Below, one piece after another: positions 8,094 through 17,110 of a stretch of DNA of 64,000 bases (within the stretch, counting starts at the first letter, position 1; each line of letters begins with the position of its first letter). The stretch is from Cecembia calidifontis (lineage in GTDB: Bacteria; Bacteroidota; Bacteroidia; Cytophagales; Cyclobacteriaceae), in the NCBI RefSeq assembly GCF_004216715.1, contig NZ_SGXG01000001.1, forward strand, positions 1,550,001 to 1,614,000, in the 5' to 3' direction. The translations under genes and the position numbers were made by a program. Under the pieces are notes generated by a model, which saw nothing but the letters and a program-made list of their open reading frames with translations, was not told the origin of the DNA and did no database searches.

Positions 8094-9486
8094 TAATGCC
8101 GTTTAGTTAGTGGTTAATTAACTGAAATTCATTATATTAGAGGTATAAAATAAGGCTTCCGAAAGCAGGGAGTGCTGGAAGCCTTAAAACTTTAATTGTA
8201 AATGAATTCAAGTTAAAACTAAGTTATGAAAAATTTATCATCGAAAGTAGGACTTCGGTGAAAGATTTTCTTCGTGACCGTTTCTTTTCCTTTGAAGTTC
8301 TTGTGCTTTTTATTTTGTCAAAGAGCAACAAAGGACTTAATATCTGCCTTGAAGAGTTTTTTGGGGAATCTTCCTTATCGCCCACTAAAAGTGCATTTAC
8401 CCAGGCCAGGAAAAAACTGTGCTATACAGTTTTTAAAAAGCTTAACGGTTTGATCTGCAGTCTTTTTTACCAACATGCAAAGTTCAAGAAATGGAAGGGG
8501 CATAGGGTGCTTTCTGTTGATGGTTCAACACTTGAACTCCCGGATCATCCCTCCATGTCAGAGAAGTTCAGCTATCATGGTTTTGGGCCCAATGCGGATG
8601 CGGGACATTACATGAGCAGGATATCTTACCTGTATGATGTTTACAACGGCCTTGTACTGGATGCCGGTATGGAAAGCTACACCACTTCGGAAGCCACCCT
8701 ATGTCATGCCCATCTTGGACATATTAAAGAAGGGGATCTTCTTGTGTGCGACAGGTATTATGCATCACTGAGACTTTTTTTCGAATTGAAAGGAAAAGGG
8801 GCCGACTTTCTTTTCAGGATGAAAGACAATTGGTGGAAATGTGTCGAAGATTTTTCCCGAAGTAGTTCCTCTGATGCGGAATATACATTAATACTCCCTC
8901 CAAAATACAGATGGCTGCTTGAAAAGTATCCCTCGTTATCCCAAACCATGACCGTAAGACTGATCAAGAAAAAGAATAAGAAGGGTAAGATTTCAATATA
9001 TGCGACTTCGCTGTTGGACAGGAAAAAATATACAGCCTCCTCTCTAATAAACCTGTACAAACAGAGATGGGGAATAGAAGAAGCATATAAACTGATCAAA
9101 TCAAGACTTGAAGTATCTGATTTTTCCGGCAAAACAGCATGGGCGGTCCAGCAGGACTTCTATGCTAAGACCCTGATCATATCACTCTGCAATATTCTTT
9201 GCTATGATGTGGAGCCAAAAACCAAAACAGGACGGACATCAAAGTCAGCAAGGACCTTGATAATCAATAAAACTTATGCATTGTCAAAAACAAAATCCCT
9301 GATTCTTAAAATCAGAGATTTAATTGGTGAATTGGAGCAGATTATCCAGAAATATGTAAAGAAAATCGCTTCCAAAATAGAATATTCAAAAAGAAACCAG
9401 GTATTCAAGCGGAAATTCAGAGCTAAACTGAAATACTCAATGAATTACAAATCTATTTAATCACATTCCTTAACTTAACGGCATTA
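8094..9486 (+). mobile_element. IS4-family element, copy A
   Basis: 1393 bp, with ends TAATGCCGTTTAGTTAGTGG and the imperfect inverse at 9467-9486. The flanks AATGCTGAAT (8084-8093) and AATGCCAAAT (9487-9496) match at 8 of 10 positions, so the target duplication is worn. No difference from copy B at 59766-61158 was seen on reading. It separates VKOR copy 2 from its distal upstream region. Confidence 0.92.
8258..9460 (+). CDS. IS4-family DDE transposase, copy A
   Basis: 400 residues from a GTG start. DDE residues: Asp in LSVDGSTLEL, Asp in LVCDRYYAS, and Glu in the Y-(2)-R-(3)-E-(6)-K signature within YKQRWGIEEAYKLIK, which is diagnostic of IS4. The C-terminus is Lys-rich. A 12-codon reading frame (8226-8261) starts with a better ATG and ends by overlapping the GTG start by four bases (GTGA). 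Translation may therefore be coupled or use a -1 slip, which would add 11 residues. Same protein as at 59930. Confidence 0.9.
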   Translation: MKDFLRDRFFSFEVLVLFILSKSNKGLNICLEEFFGESSLSPTKSAFTQARKKLCYTVFKKLNGLICSLFYQHAKFKKWKGHRVLSVDGSTLELPDHPSMSEKFSYHGFGPNADAGHYMSRISYLYDVYNGLVLDAGMESYTTSEATLCHAHLGHIKEGDLLVCDRYYASLRLFFELKGKGADFLFRMKDNWWKCVEDFSRSSSSDAEYTLILPPKYRWLLEKYPSLSQTMTVRLIKKKNKKGKISIYATSLLDRKKYTASSLINLYKQRWGIEEAYKLIKSRLEVSDFSGKTAWAVQQDFYAKTLIISLCNILCYDVEPKTKTGRTSKSARTLIINKTYALSKTKSLILKIRDLIGELEQIIQKYVKKIASKIEYSKRNQVFKRKFRAKLKYSMNYKSI

Positions 9487-9660
9487 AATGCCAAATCTAG
9501 AAATGTTTATAACATACTATTTTACAGGCAATTACATCACTCAAAGAGTCAACTACCAAAGAATATTCTAAAAGCTTCGTTTTACCCCCCTCCTCCAAAC
9601 TAATTGATAAGTGAATTTGAAGTTTTCGGAATTTAAAACTTTTCTTATAGTTTTTGAATT
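9487..9660. repeat. Distal upstream block of VKOR copy 2, displaced by IS4
   Basis: Alignable to 1320-1500. The last roughly 105 bases (from CCAAAGAATATTCT, with the C-rich tract near 9586) are almost the same as 1398-1500. No gene is visible here. Confidence 0.65.
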
Positions 9661-9693
9661 TTTTTGAGTCCCATTTTCATAATGGGGGAGTAG

Positions 9694-10857
9694 TTATTTA
9701 GAAAATGTGGGTTTCTTGTTTTCAAGAAAATTCCAAAGTCCCATAGCCTCAATATTTTCTTCCAAAGGATAGGAATCTGTGATGCGACAGATAATGGCCC
9801 CCTTTTCTGCCCTGGTATCTTGCATGCTGATGCGGAAACCTTTACTGATTTTTGGGGAAAGGGTGTTTTTGATTTCAATGGCATGTTTGACCTTTCCTGA
9901 TTTTACGAGTAGCAAGTCGCATTCTGCGCCCTGGTGGGTTCGGTAGAAATAATATTCATAGGGATCCCCGAGTACATTACAGATCTGTTCAATCACAAAG
10001 CCTTCCCATGAATTCCCGACCAGTAATTGGTTGATCAAATCCTCGTAAGAATCAATGCCTGTTAGAGTATGTAAAAGGCCGGAGTCTCTGATATAGACCT
10101 TTGGAGATGCTACCAAACGTTTCTTCACGTTTGGAAAATAGGGTTGAAGAAGGCGGACCATAAAGGAGCCATGAAGAAATTCCAGGTACCTATTCACTGT
10201 GGGCCGGGAGATTCCCAAGGCTCTGGCGAAATTTTCAGAAACCAGTAACCCTCCCTGTGCATGGGCCAGCATGCGCCAAAAGCGTTCCACCAGAAAGGGG
10301 TCGGTATTTAAGCCTAAAAGCCCTAAATCCCTTTCGATATATGTTTTGATAAAATTCTCTCTCCAAAGTCTGCTTCCTCTTTCCGAATTGGCCAGATAGG
10401 AAAGGGGAAATCCTCCCCTGATCCAAAGTTTATCTATTTCATCTGCCTCAACTTCTCCCAAATGAAAGGGGGTGAGTTCTAGGTAAGCAATCCTGCCTGC
10501 CAAAGAGTCGGCTGATTTTCGGATCAGGTCAGGTGATGCTGATCCCAAGAGAATAAATCTACCTGCTTCCCTCTTTTCGTCAATGAGGCTACGGAGTTCA
10601 GTGAATAATTCCGGCATCATCTGAATTTCATCCAGGATGACTGTTTTGTTTTGATGGGTTTTCAGGAATAGCTCTGCATTGGCTAATTTGGCCTTATCGC
10701 TGGCTTTTTCAAGGTCCAGATAGATGGATTCTTTTTCCAATAAAAGATTTTTGACCAAAGTAGTTTTACCTACCTGTCGTGGTCCTATTAGCCCAACAGC
10801 AGGGAATAGGCTGAGGTATTCTTGTAATAAAGGCCAAATATATCTCTTTTTTACCAT
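9694..10857 (-). CDS. AAA_14 / DUF4143 ATPase (locus A)
   Basis: 387 residues. P-loop GPRQVGKT at about 25-32, Walker B VILDEIQ near 75, a sensor-like GSASPDL, then a helix-turn-helix-like segment (ISRPTVNRYLEFL), PKVYIRDSGLL, and a C-terminal PD-(D/E)xK-type region (GAECDLLLV...AIEIKN). This is the usual architecture and length of the family. Its biological role is unknown, although an ATPase coupled to a nuclease-like fold is often proposed. It is complete and monocistronic between the IS4 element and a DUF4221 lipoprotein. The ATG lies inside the first of two long imperfect palindromes (10852-10892, 10928-10967), suggesting autoregulation. Confidence 0.85.
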   Translation of the reverse strand: MVKKRYIWPLLQEYLSLFPAVGLIGPRQVGKTTLVKNLLLEKESIYLDLEKASDKAKLANAELFLKTHQNKTVILDEIQMMPELFTELRSLIDEKREAGRFILLGSASPDLIRKSADSLAGRIAYLELTPFHLGEVEADEIDKLWIRGGFPLSYLANSERGSRLWRENFIKTYIERDLGLLGLNTDPFLVERFWRMLAHAQGGLLVSENFARALGISRPTVNRYLEFLHGSFMVRLLQPYFPNVKKRLVASPKVYIRDSGLLHTLTGIDSYEDLINQLLVGNSWEGFVIEQICNVLGDPYEYYFYRTHQGAECDLLLVKSGKVKHAIEIKNTLSPKISKGFRISMQDTRAEKGAIICRITDSYPLEENIEAMGLWNFLENKKPTFSK

Positions 10858-10967
10858 GAAAAACGTAAGTTGTATTTTCGAATTTCTTGGTAAAACTAGA
10901 GATTAACTTTTATAATTCAAAATAAGATACCATGAAAAACGTAAGTTTAACTTTCGAATTTCATGGG
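10852..10967 (-). promoter_or_regulatory. Two direct copies of a long imperfect palindrome at the DUF4143 locus A start
   Basis: Repeat 1 is 10852-10892 and repeat 2 is 10928-10967, spaced 76 bases apart. Each begins TACCATGAAAAACGTAAGTT and ends with the near-inverse TTCGAATTTCNTGG; arms TACCATGAAA/TTTCNTGGNA match at 9 of 10. The start codon of the ATPase is within repeat 1. It may be an operator; the binding protein is unknown. Confidence 0.6.
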
Positions 10968-11076
10968 AAATCGATTGTGAATTCAATAGAAGGAGAAATC
11001 ACTTGCTGCTCAAATCCTGAGATGATTGATTCTAAGTGACTTTGATTCTGATAAAAGCCCAATCTTTTCATGAGCA

Positions 11077-12231
11077 TCAGTTTTGGATTTCCATTCTCAC
11101 AAAACCCAATTCATCATCAACGTTGACATAAGACCATATCAGGCCATCTTTGACAAATGGGGTATTTGGGATTCCCTGGATTTGGGAGACTAAGGATTCT
11201 CCTAAAAGATTAAAATTTTCATCGAAAATACTGATGTAAATTTTGGCAATAGGTTTTTTTTCAGGGTCTTCAAACAAAGGACCATCTGTATTACCAGTAG
11301 GGATGGTTTCATAAGAAAATCTGTAAAACCTTCTGTTTTTGGCATCCCAGATGGGTGCCTGAAAGTTGATTTCAGCATAGATATCTTCCATGACCTCTTT
11401 AAAACGTTTTTCAGAATCTACTTCTGAGGGGTAACCTCCTTTTTTGGCTTTGGAAGTTAGTACAGGTGTGTAATCTACCATGTAAGCGCTGTCCTTTTCC
11501 ATGTCAATAATGAAAAGTGTGCTGTAGGCAGAACTAGAGAGTATCAGCTTCTTCTCAAACTTTTTAACACTTTTATCAGAAGCCATTATGGAAACCATAT
11601 TGTCCGTTCTTAGCATCACAGAATAGTCTGGAAGCTCCGACCTTCCAGGGAGTTCCAACTTTTTTATAAGGCCATTTTTAAAATCAATCTTGGCAAAAGA
11701 CTCAATTTCATCAGCCCAATTTCCCAATAAGCCATAAATGACATCACCATTTTCAGCTAAGATGGATTTGCGATAAAAGTTTTCCCCATCCAAAAGACTG
11801 TCTCCTTCAAATTTATCTTTTTCTAATTTATAGGTCTTCAGTTTGTTCGCATCTAGGTCAAATAGGCCCATGCCCTCAAAGCTGGCCAATAGAATTCTGT
11901 TGTCATCCCATAGCCCCATCCAACTCACAAAGGAGCCCACACCATTAGGACCTTCTTTCTCAAACTTAACTTTCCTTTCCAGGATCAATTGATCCAAATC
12001 AATTATATCCAAAGTGTAAGCCTGATTATCGAAAAGAAAAAGTTTTGAGTGACTGTTGTTCATGACACTATTCCAAAGGCCATATCTCAGATTGATGATT
12101 TCATTTCCTGGATCTACAATTACCGTGTCTATTTGGAAAGTGATATTAGAGAAGTCCGCCTGTTTTTCACTGTCTTTTTCTCGGCAGGAAAACAACAATA
12201 GGCTGAATGCCAATAAAAGATAATTTTTCAT
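11077..12231 (-). CDS. DUF4221-family lipoprotein
   Basis: 384 residues with a signal peptide and lipobox (LLLFSC, Cys 16). The body is strand-rich with repeated hydrophobic-x-hydrophobic blades, and its length fits the DUF4221 family of Bacteroidetes beta-propeller-like lipoproteins. The function is not known; placement in the periplasm or outer-membrane inner leaflet is expected. It is monocistronic, with a DUF4143 ATPase downstream and the 5' remnant of another upstream and divergent. It is distantly similar in style to the propeller at 2620-3687 but not a close paralogue. Confidence 0.7.
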   Translation of the reverse strand: MKNYLLLAFSLLLFSCREKDSEKQADFSNITFQIDTVIVDPGNEIINLRYGLWNSVMNNSHSKLFLFDNQAYTLDIIDLDQLILERKVKFEKEGPNGVGSFVSWMGLWDDNRILLASFEGMGLFDLDANKLKTYKLEKDKFEGDSLLDGENFYRKSILAENGDVIYGLLGNWADEIESFAKIDFKNGLIKKLELPGRSELPDYSVMLRTDNMVSIMASDKSVKKFEKKLILSSSAYSTLFIIDMEKDSAYMVDYTPVLTSKAKKGGYPSEVDSEKRFKEVMEDIYAEINFQAPIWDAKNRRFYRFSYETIPTGNTDGPLFEDPEKKPIAKIYISIFDENFNLLGESLVSQIQGIPNTPFVKDGLIWSYVNVDDELGFVRMEIQN

Positions 12232-12324
12232 TTCGCGAGGTTTTTATACCCTTAATGTAACTACTAAAGATATAATTTCAAAAACATTTACACCGATTCC
12301 TGTCTACGATTTTGATATTTCTTG

Positions 12325-12355
12325 GAAAAATATGGAATTCAATTCCATATTTTTC
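12325..12355 (+). promoter_or_regulatory. Perfect 15-bp palindrome at the start of DUF4143 remnant (locus B)
   Basis: Arms GAAAAATATGGAATT (12325-12339) and its exact inverse (12341-12355) around one base. The ATG of the ATPase remnant is at 12360, five bases downstream. Same position as the palindromes at the other DUF4143 loci but with a different sequence. Confidence 0.65.
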
Positions 12356-12359
12356 AACA

Positions 12360-12467
12360 ATGATTCAACTATCGGCTTCAATTAAACTATTACCACTAGC
12401 TTCCAAATTCAAAACAGATGCCTTAGTAGGTCCCAGGCAATCAGGAAAAACCACTTTGGTGAAAACT
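12360..12467 (+). pseudogene. 5' remnant of a DUF4143 ATPase (locus B)
   Basis: About 36 codons encode the family N-terminus with an intact P-loop (VGPRQSGKTTLVK). The sequence then passes directly into the 3' end of the convergent response-regulator gene at 12468; the open frame continues to 12713 but only as antisense of that gene. The rest of the ATPase has been deleted. The start codon follows the palindrome at 12325-12355. Confidence 0.75.
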
Positions 12468-13223
12468 TTATTTTCCGTCCAACCATTCCTTCATTGCCAT
12501 CACTTTCTCCCTACTTACAAGGATATCATTATCGGAACAATCTTTAAGCCTGATTTTCAATCTGCTGTTGGAATAGGTATGGATCTCAGCAATGGACTCA
12601 ATGGCAGCGATGTATTTTCTGCTGAGTCTGAAAAACTGCTTTGGATCCAGCAATGCTTCCAATTGATCCAAGGTATAGTCCAAGATGAAGCGTTTGCCGG
12701 CCATAGTCTGTAAAAAGGTGACCCGCTCCTCACTCACAAAGAAGGATGCCTCAGAAGCTTGTATGGCCAGAATTTTTTCACCGATCTTCACCATAAACCG
12801 GCTTTTGTATTCCTTTGGCTTGGGCTGCAGAAGCTCCTGAAGCTGTTGGATATCTACCATGGGTTTGATTTGAAGTCTCTTGAACTTTTGTATGGAGGTT
12901 TCAAGCTCTTTGGGGTCGATTGGCTTTAGAAGGTAATCAATGGAATTGAGTTTGAATGCTTTGATGGCATATTGGTCATAGGCAGTGGTGAATATGATCG
13001 GGGAACTGACTTTGACCTTTTCAAAAATTTCGAAGCTCAAGCCATCTGCCAATTGAATATCACAAAAAATCAGGTCAGGGGCCTGGTGCTGCATAAACCA
13101 GTCAACAGCTGTCTGTATACTGTCCAAAGGGGAAAGTATTTGCGCTTCCGGCAATAGTTCGGAGATCAGTTTTTGCAGCCTGGAGGCGGCAGGTTTTTCA
13201 TCTTCTATGAGTAAAATTTTCAT
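12468..13223 (-). CDS. LytTR-family response regulator
   Basis: 251 residues. The receiver domain (1-120) has the phospho-acceptor Asp in LIFCDIQLADG and the conserved TTAYDQYAIKAFKLNSIDYLLKP helix/Lys region (shown in parts: TTAYD, LLKP). The LytTR DNA-binding domain occupies about 145-250. It is a cytoplasmic transcription regulator, phosphorylated by a LytS-type kinase. The ATG overlaps the stop of the upstream kinase gene by four bases (13220-13223), so the two are co-translated. Targets are unknown; the membrane and outer-membrane genes upstream on the same strand are candidates. Confidence 0.9.
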   Translation of the reverse strand: MKILLIEDEKPAASRLQKLISELLPEAQILSPLDSIQTAVDWFMQHQAPDLIFCDIQLADGLSFEIFEKVKVSSPIIFTTAYDQYAIKAFKLNSIDYLLKPIDPKELETSIQKFKRLQIKPMVDIQQLQELLQPKPKEYKSRFMVKIGEKILAIQASEASFFVSEERVTFLQTMAGKRFILDYTLDQLEALLDPKQFFRLSRKYIAAIESIAEIHTYSNSRLKIRLKDCSDNDILVSREKVMAMKEWLDGK

Positions 13224-14287
13224 TTTTGGTTTACTTGTAGTAAGGGTAGCCTGACTTTGAATTCCTGCTCATTTTGGATCACTTCCGGTGATTGCTTGCT
13301 TAATAGCCGGTATCTTTGGATGATATTGTTGAGTCCCACCCCTCCTGAAGTTGTCTCTTTGCTGGTTTTGGGCTGGAAGCGGTTTTTTACCCACAAATTT
13401 TCATCTTCCTGAGCTATGATGATCTCTAAAGGCTTTTCCTGACTGATGATATTGTGTTTGATGGCATTTTCCAACAATAGCTGCAGGGAAAGTGGGGGAA
13501 GGAAAAAGTCCTTGCTGCTATCAATAGCTATGGTGTATTCCAGGCTGTTCTCAAAACGGATTTTCTGTAAACTCAGGTAATTTTGGGCAAAGTCCAGTTC
13601 ATCCTGCAGAGGAACCAATTCTTCATGCTGGACTTCCAGGACATAGCGGTAAATTTTGGAAAGCTGCTGTATGAAATCATCTGATTTGATTGGACTTTCA
13701 TGGACAAGTCCTGAAAGGGTATTCAGGGAATTGAAAAGAAAATGAGGGTTCAATTGGTCTTTAAGAGACTGATATTGGCTGCTTATGTTTTCAGTTTTCA
13801 GGTTTTCGGCTTCCAAAGCAGCATTTTTCCATTCATAGAGCCATGATCTGGTAATGAACACTGCAACAATAAGGACAGCAAGTAAGGTGGGCGTGAGTCC
13901 ATTTACAGCCATTCTGGCCAATCCTAAATTTTGAACAGTGACCCCATCCACTGTCAGCAGTACATAGGAATTGATCAAGATAAAGCTTACCAAATAGGCG
14001 TAGAGCAGGTACGAAGCAGAGGTCAGCAACAACCTTTTAGCAGGGTTTTCTATCCAGGAGATCTTTTGGTCAAAATAAGATTCCACTTTAAAGCCTCCTA
14101 CACTCAATGAGGAAGACAGTAGAAAAGCAAAAACAAAATTCGGAATAAATTCCAACAAACCTTCCCTGCTGAACAGACAGTCCGGACACTGTACAAAGAC
14201 AAATAGGAAAGCAACCCCCAGATTGACCAGAAGAAATCTTTTCAGGGTGTTGCTAATGGTGGCTTTACTAAAGAAGGATTTGCTCAT
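13220..14287 (-). CDS. LytS-type sensor histidine kinase (His_kinase family)
   Basis: 355 residues. The N-terminal about 170 residues have four to five membrane segments; a short coiled linker follows, then the His_kinase dimerisation motif LNPHFLFNSLN (phospho-His) and an HATPase domain with the N-box LLENAIKHN and GGVGLNNI. There is no periplasmic sensor domain of any size, so it probably senses a membrane or intramembrane cue (inference). It forms a two-gene operon with the response regulator. The start at 14287 is followed by a basic N-terminus typical of an inner-membrane protein. Confidence 0.9.
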   Translation of the reverse strand: MSKSFFSKATISNTLKRFLLVNLGVAFLFVFVQCPDCLFSREGLLEFIPNFVFAFLLSSSLSVGGFKVESYFDQKISWIENPAKRLLLTSASYLLYAYLVSFILINSYVLLTVDGVTVQNLGLARMAVNGLTPTLLAVLIVAVFITRSWLYEWKNAALEAENLKTENISSQYQSLKDQLNPHFLFNSLNTLSGLVHESPIKSDDFIQQLSKIYRYVLEVQHEELVPLQDELDFAQNYLSLQKIRFENSLEYTIAIDSSKDFFLPPLSLQLLLENAIKHNIISQEKPLEIIIAQEDENLWVKNRFQPKTSKETTSGGVGLNNIIQRYRLLSKQSPEVIQNEQEFKVRLPLLQVNQK

Positions 14288-14336
14288 AATATTTTTTATG
14301 GCTTGCTTCGTGCCGGGGCAATCAGTTCATGTCAAG

Positions 14337-14855
14337 TCAATTGGCCAATTTTGATGATTCCGGATATTTTCCTAATCGCCTGAATTTGATAAGGAAGTAC
14401 GTAATTAATCCCAGAAAAATCAACTGTGCAATAAAGTGACTTATTCCCACCACGGGATCCCCGCCTATAATCAAAGGCCTAAGCGCTTTGACATGAAGGA
14501 AGGTTTCATTGATGGCGCCCCCTACTAAAAAGTAGTAACTCAGTACCATGCAAATGATATGCACCTTTAACCAGTGTTTGTACTGTTTTTTATAGGTAAT
14601 CAGAAAGCCAGGGATGAGAACCGCTATAGTGACAAGAGCAAGCATATGGGGAAAGAACCATCTGCCAAAGGCATTATAAATCAGGAGGGCAGAAAGGTTA
14701 TTGATGAGCATGGCTAGAAAGTATAACTTACCAAGTTGGCGGTGCCTAATTCCCCCTTTTTGGATAAATAAGACCCAGGCGCCGAGAAACAATGAAGCAG
14801 TGGCGCTCAAAATATGTGTCCAGCTGATGGACTTGGAGATTATTTCGGTTATCAT
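14337..14855 (-). CDS. DUF2306 membrane protein
   Basis: 172 residues with about five membrane helices and conserved His residues in helix ends (WTHIL, RHRQLGK, KVHIICM, GISHFIA), matching the DUF2306 family. The biochemical function is unknown; the His pattern suggests heme or metal binding, but this is not shown. The start codon overlaps the stop of the frameshifted outer-membrane protein gene (ATGA, 14852-14855), and the histidine kinase follows after 49 bases, so the four genes may form one operon. Confidence 0.7.
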   Translation of the reverse strand: MITEIISKSISWTHILSATASLFLGAWVLFIQKGGIRHRQLGKLYFLAMLINNLSALLIYNAFGRWFFPHMLALVTIAVLIPGFLITYKKQYKHWLKVHIICMVLSYYFLVGGAINETFLHVKALRPLIIGGDPVVGISHFIAQLIFLGLITYFLIKFRRLGKYPESSKLAN

Positions 14856-15393
14856 TGTTTTTTAAGGTTAAATCTAAATCCTGCAGAAGTCAAAAAAACA
14901 GTAGCATAGGTAGGTGCCCCCGGTATTCTATCAGCTTTTCCATCAGGAGTGGTTACTCCCAGCTCCAAAAAGAAATTGAAATGAGGGTAGAGAAAAAAAT
15001 CAAAACCAAACAGCCCATAGACACCTCCTTCGAATTTTTTGGATGAAAAATTGGGATTGGGAAAGGTTCCCAAAAAACCTGATTCTCCATAGAGCCTGAT
15101 ATGTTTTCCGATCCGTCCGGCAATTCCCACAAATCCAATTCCCAGTTGAGGGAAGCTGCTCCATTCAAAAACATCACCGTTCAAATGCTGGTAAAAGGCA
15201 AGGTTGACCTTAGTCTCAGGGCACCGCCTCCATTCCAAAACATAGGGCTGGTCAAATTCAGGCCAATGCCAAAGTCGCTTGGCATCTGGGTAATATGAAA
15301 CCCTAAGCCAAGTCCTTCATGGTTTGTTGGGCCTTGGGCAAAGCTTTCTATCCCCCAAAAAACCAGTAACAATAAAATCATCATTTTTTTCAT
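14852..15393 (-). pseudogene. Outer-membrane barrel-like protein with a frameshift
   Basis: The 5' frame (start 15393) gives a signal peptide ending SFAQ and the first barrel strands (GLGLGFHITQMP, GGALRLR). The 3' frame (to 14852) gives the rest (VNLAFYQHLNGD... ending FRFNLKKQ with a C-terminal aromatic barrel strand). They join near 15205 if one base is restored, giving about 180 residues. Either a true single-base deletion or a sequencing error is possible. The likely role is a small outer-membrane beta-barrel of unknown function. It is the first gene of the DUF2306/kinase/regulator run. Confidence 0.7.
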
Positions 15394-15742
15394 TGCTTTT
15401 AGAATTTAAAGCCAATTATCCATTTCGGTTTTTTGATGTCAGTAAATTTGGATGAGCTTGCACGGATAAAAAATTTAACCTTACTGAAGATCAGAATTGG
15501 CTTACTGAAATGTTAAGATGAGCGACTGGATTTTTTAATGTGCTTGGCTTAGGAAAGCCTTGGCCATGGGGTATGCAAATAGTATGGAGGCTTGGTTGAA
15601 ATACAGACATACCTTTTTCTCTTCCTCTTTTAAATTTGATAACCAAGTTCACTAGGCTTACAGAGGAGGTATGAATAAATCTGTCCAGGGAGCTTTTTGG
15701 TTGCCTGCTTAGAGATAAATTCGGATGATTTTACGAGTTGAT
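15394..15742. other. Intergenic stretch without a gene
   Basis: No coding frame with recognisable features was found. It is AT-rich and leads into the palindromic repeats at 15743. A possible extra half-site of those repeats (GGATGATTTTAC) lies at 15723-15734. Confidence 0.5.
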
Positions 15743-15800
15743 TAGTTAAAATATCCGATATTTTTACTAATGTATCCGTAAAAATATCTGATAATTTTAC
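15743..15800 (+). promoter_or_regulatory. Two adjacent palindromes upstream of DUF4143 locus C
   Basis: Palindrome 1 is 15743-15769 (arms TAGTTAAAATATC / GATATTTTTACTA, 12 of 13). Palindrome 2 is 15778-15800 (arms GTAAAAATATC / GATAATTTTAC, 10 of 11). They also form direct repeats of ATATC-GATA-TTTTAC. The ATPase start is 30 bases further on. Likely an operator; its protein is unknown. Confidence 0.6.
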
Positions 15801-15829
15801 TATTATTGGTTTTTAAACCAGTTGTATAG

Positions 15830-17038
15830 ATGATCCGAAAATTATTTAACAAGCTTTTACAGCATCTTCCCAAAAAGGAGTTTACAATCCTGACTGGTGC
15901 CAGACAGTCTGGTAAAACTACTCTATTAAACAATTTGCGTGAATATTGTAAACAGCAAGGTATTCCTGAGATATTTATTAATCTTGAGAATAAAATACTT
16001 TTGGCAGAACTTGATGCTAATCCGCTCAACCTATTAGCTTACCTTCCCAGTCAGGGGGTTAAAACCATTGTGTTTCTTGATGAAATTCAATATTTGTCCG
16101 ATCCTTCTAATTTTCTAAAGCTCCTGTTTGATGAATACAATCACTTGGTAAAAATAGTAGCAAGCGGCAGCAGCGCTTTTTACATTGATTCCAAGTTTAA
16201 AGATTCTTTGGCTGGAAGAAAAAGGATTTTTAATCTGATGACCTGTGATTTTGAAGAGTATTTGATTTTGAGCGGTAAAGAAGAACTTTGGGATGAAGTG
16301 GTACGGATCAAATCACAGCCAAATGCAAAGAGTCTAAAGTTGACTGAACTTAGGTTGGAATGGGAGGCATTTATGCTTTATGGAGGATATCCTGCAGTCA
16401 TTACAGAAAACTCCATTCCCGAAAAAATTGAAATGCTCAATGAGATCAGAGACTCTTTTATCAAAAGGGATATAATTGAATCAGGGGTTCAAAATGAAGC
16501 AGTCTTTTATCGGCTATTCCAGATTATGGCCTCTCAGACCGGGCAATTGGTTAATATCAATGAATTGAGTAACACACTTCAATCCAGAAATGAGACCATA
16601 CAAAGCTATGTGGGGATTATGGAAAAGTGTTTCCATCTTTCCCTTGTGCGTCCGTTTTTTGCGAATTTAAGGAAGGAGTTGGTGAAAATGCCCAAAGGGT
16701 ATTTATTGGATTCTGGACTGCGAAATGCACTACTCAACAACTTTACACCCATCAATCAGCGATTGGATAAGGGTGAAGTCTGGGAACAATCAGTTTTTCG
16801 TTTGTTGGTTGATAAGTTTGGGCTTGATGGAATCCGGTTTTGGCGGACAGCTGATGGAAAAGAAATTGATTTTGTTTTGTCTGATGAAAATCCTCCAATG
16901 GCTGTAGAGGCGAAGTTTGATGAAAAAATGGCTAAGCTCAAGAAGTACCAGTTATTCAGGGATACATATCCTGATTTTCAATTTCAATTTGCCTTTATGC
17001 ATCCCTGGTCAGAAGATTTTTTCAGGAAGTATTTCTGA
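15830..17038 (+). CDS. AAA_14 / DUF4143 ATPase (locus C)
   Basis: 402 residues. P-loop GARQSGKTT at about 22-30, Walker B IVFLDEIQYL, SGSSAFYI sensor region, the HTH-like middle segment, YLLDSGLRNAL, and a PD-(D/E)xK-type C-terminus (GKEIDFVLSD...VEAKFD). It is complete and of family-typical length. Sequence similarity to locus A is only moderate, so this is a different lineage rather than a recent duplicate. It is monocistronic, preceded by paired palindromes and followed by a strong terminator. Confidence 0.85.
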   Translation: MIRKLFNKLLQHLPKKEFTILTGARQSGKTTLLNNLREYCKQQGIPEIFINLENKILLAELDANPLNLLAYLPSQGVKTIVFLDEIQYLSDPSNFLKLLFDEYNHLVKIVASGSSAFYIDSKFKDSLAGRKRIFNLMTCDFEEYLILSGKEELWDEVVRIKSQPNAKSLKLTELRLEWEAFMLYGGYPAVITENSIPEKIEMLNEIRDSFIKRDIIESGVQNEAVFYRLFQIMASQTGQLVNINELSNTLQSRNETIQSYVGIMEKCFHLSLVRPFFANLRKELVKMPKGYLLDSGLRNALLNNFTPINQRLDKGEVWEQSVFRLLVDKFGLDGIRFWRTADGKEIDFVLSDENPPMAVEAKFDEKMAKLKKYQLFRDTYPDFQFQFAFMHPWSEDFFRKYF

Positions 17039-17074
17039 CAGTTGATTTTTATTCTTTAGGATTTCCATAAAAAA

Positions 17075-17110
17075 CCTCCTGGACAGGATAAGTCCAGGAG
17101 GGTTAGTTTT
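17075..17110 (+). terminator. Rho-independent terminator after DUF4143 locus C
   Basis: Perfect 10-bp stem CCTCCTGGAC (17075-17084) with GTCCAGGAGG (17092-17101), 7-base loop, then a T-rich tail. It starts 37 bases after the stop codon. Confidence 0.8.

Noticed and set aside
12312..12713. 133-codon plus-strand frame that looks like one gene
   Set aside because: Only the first part after 12360 is a DUF4143 fragment; from 12468 on it is antisense of the response regulator.
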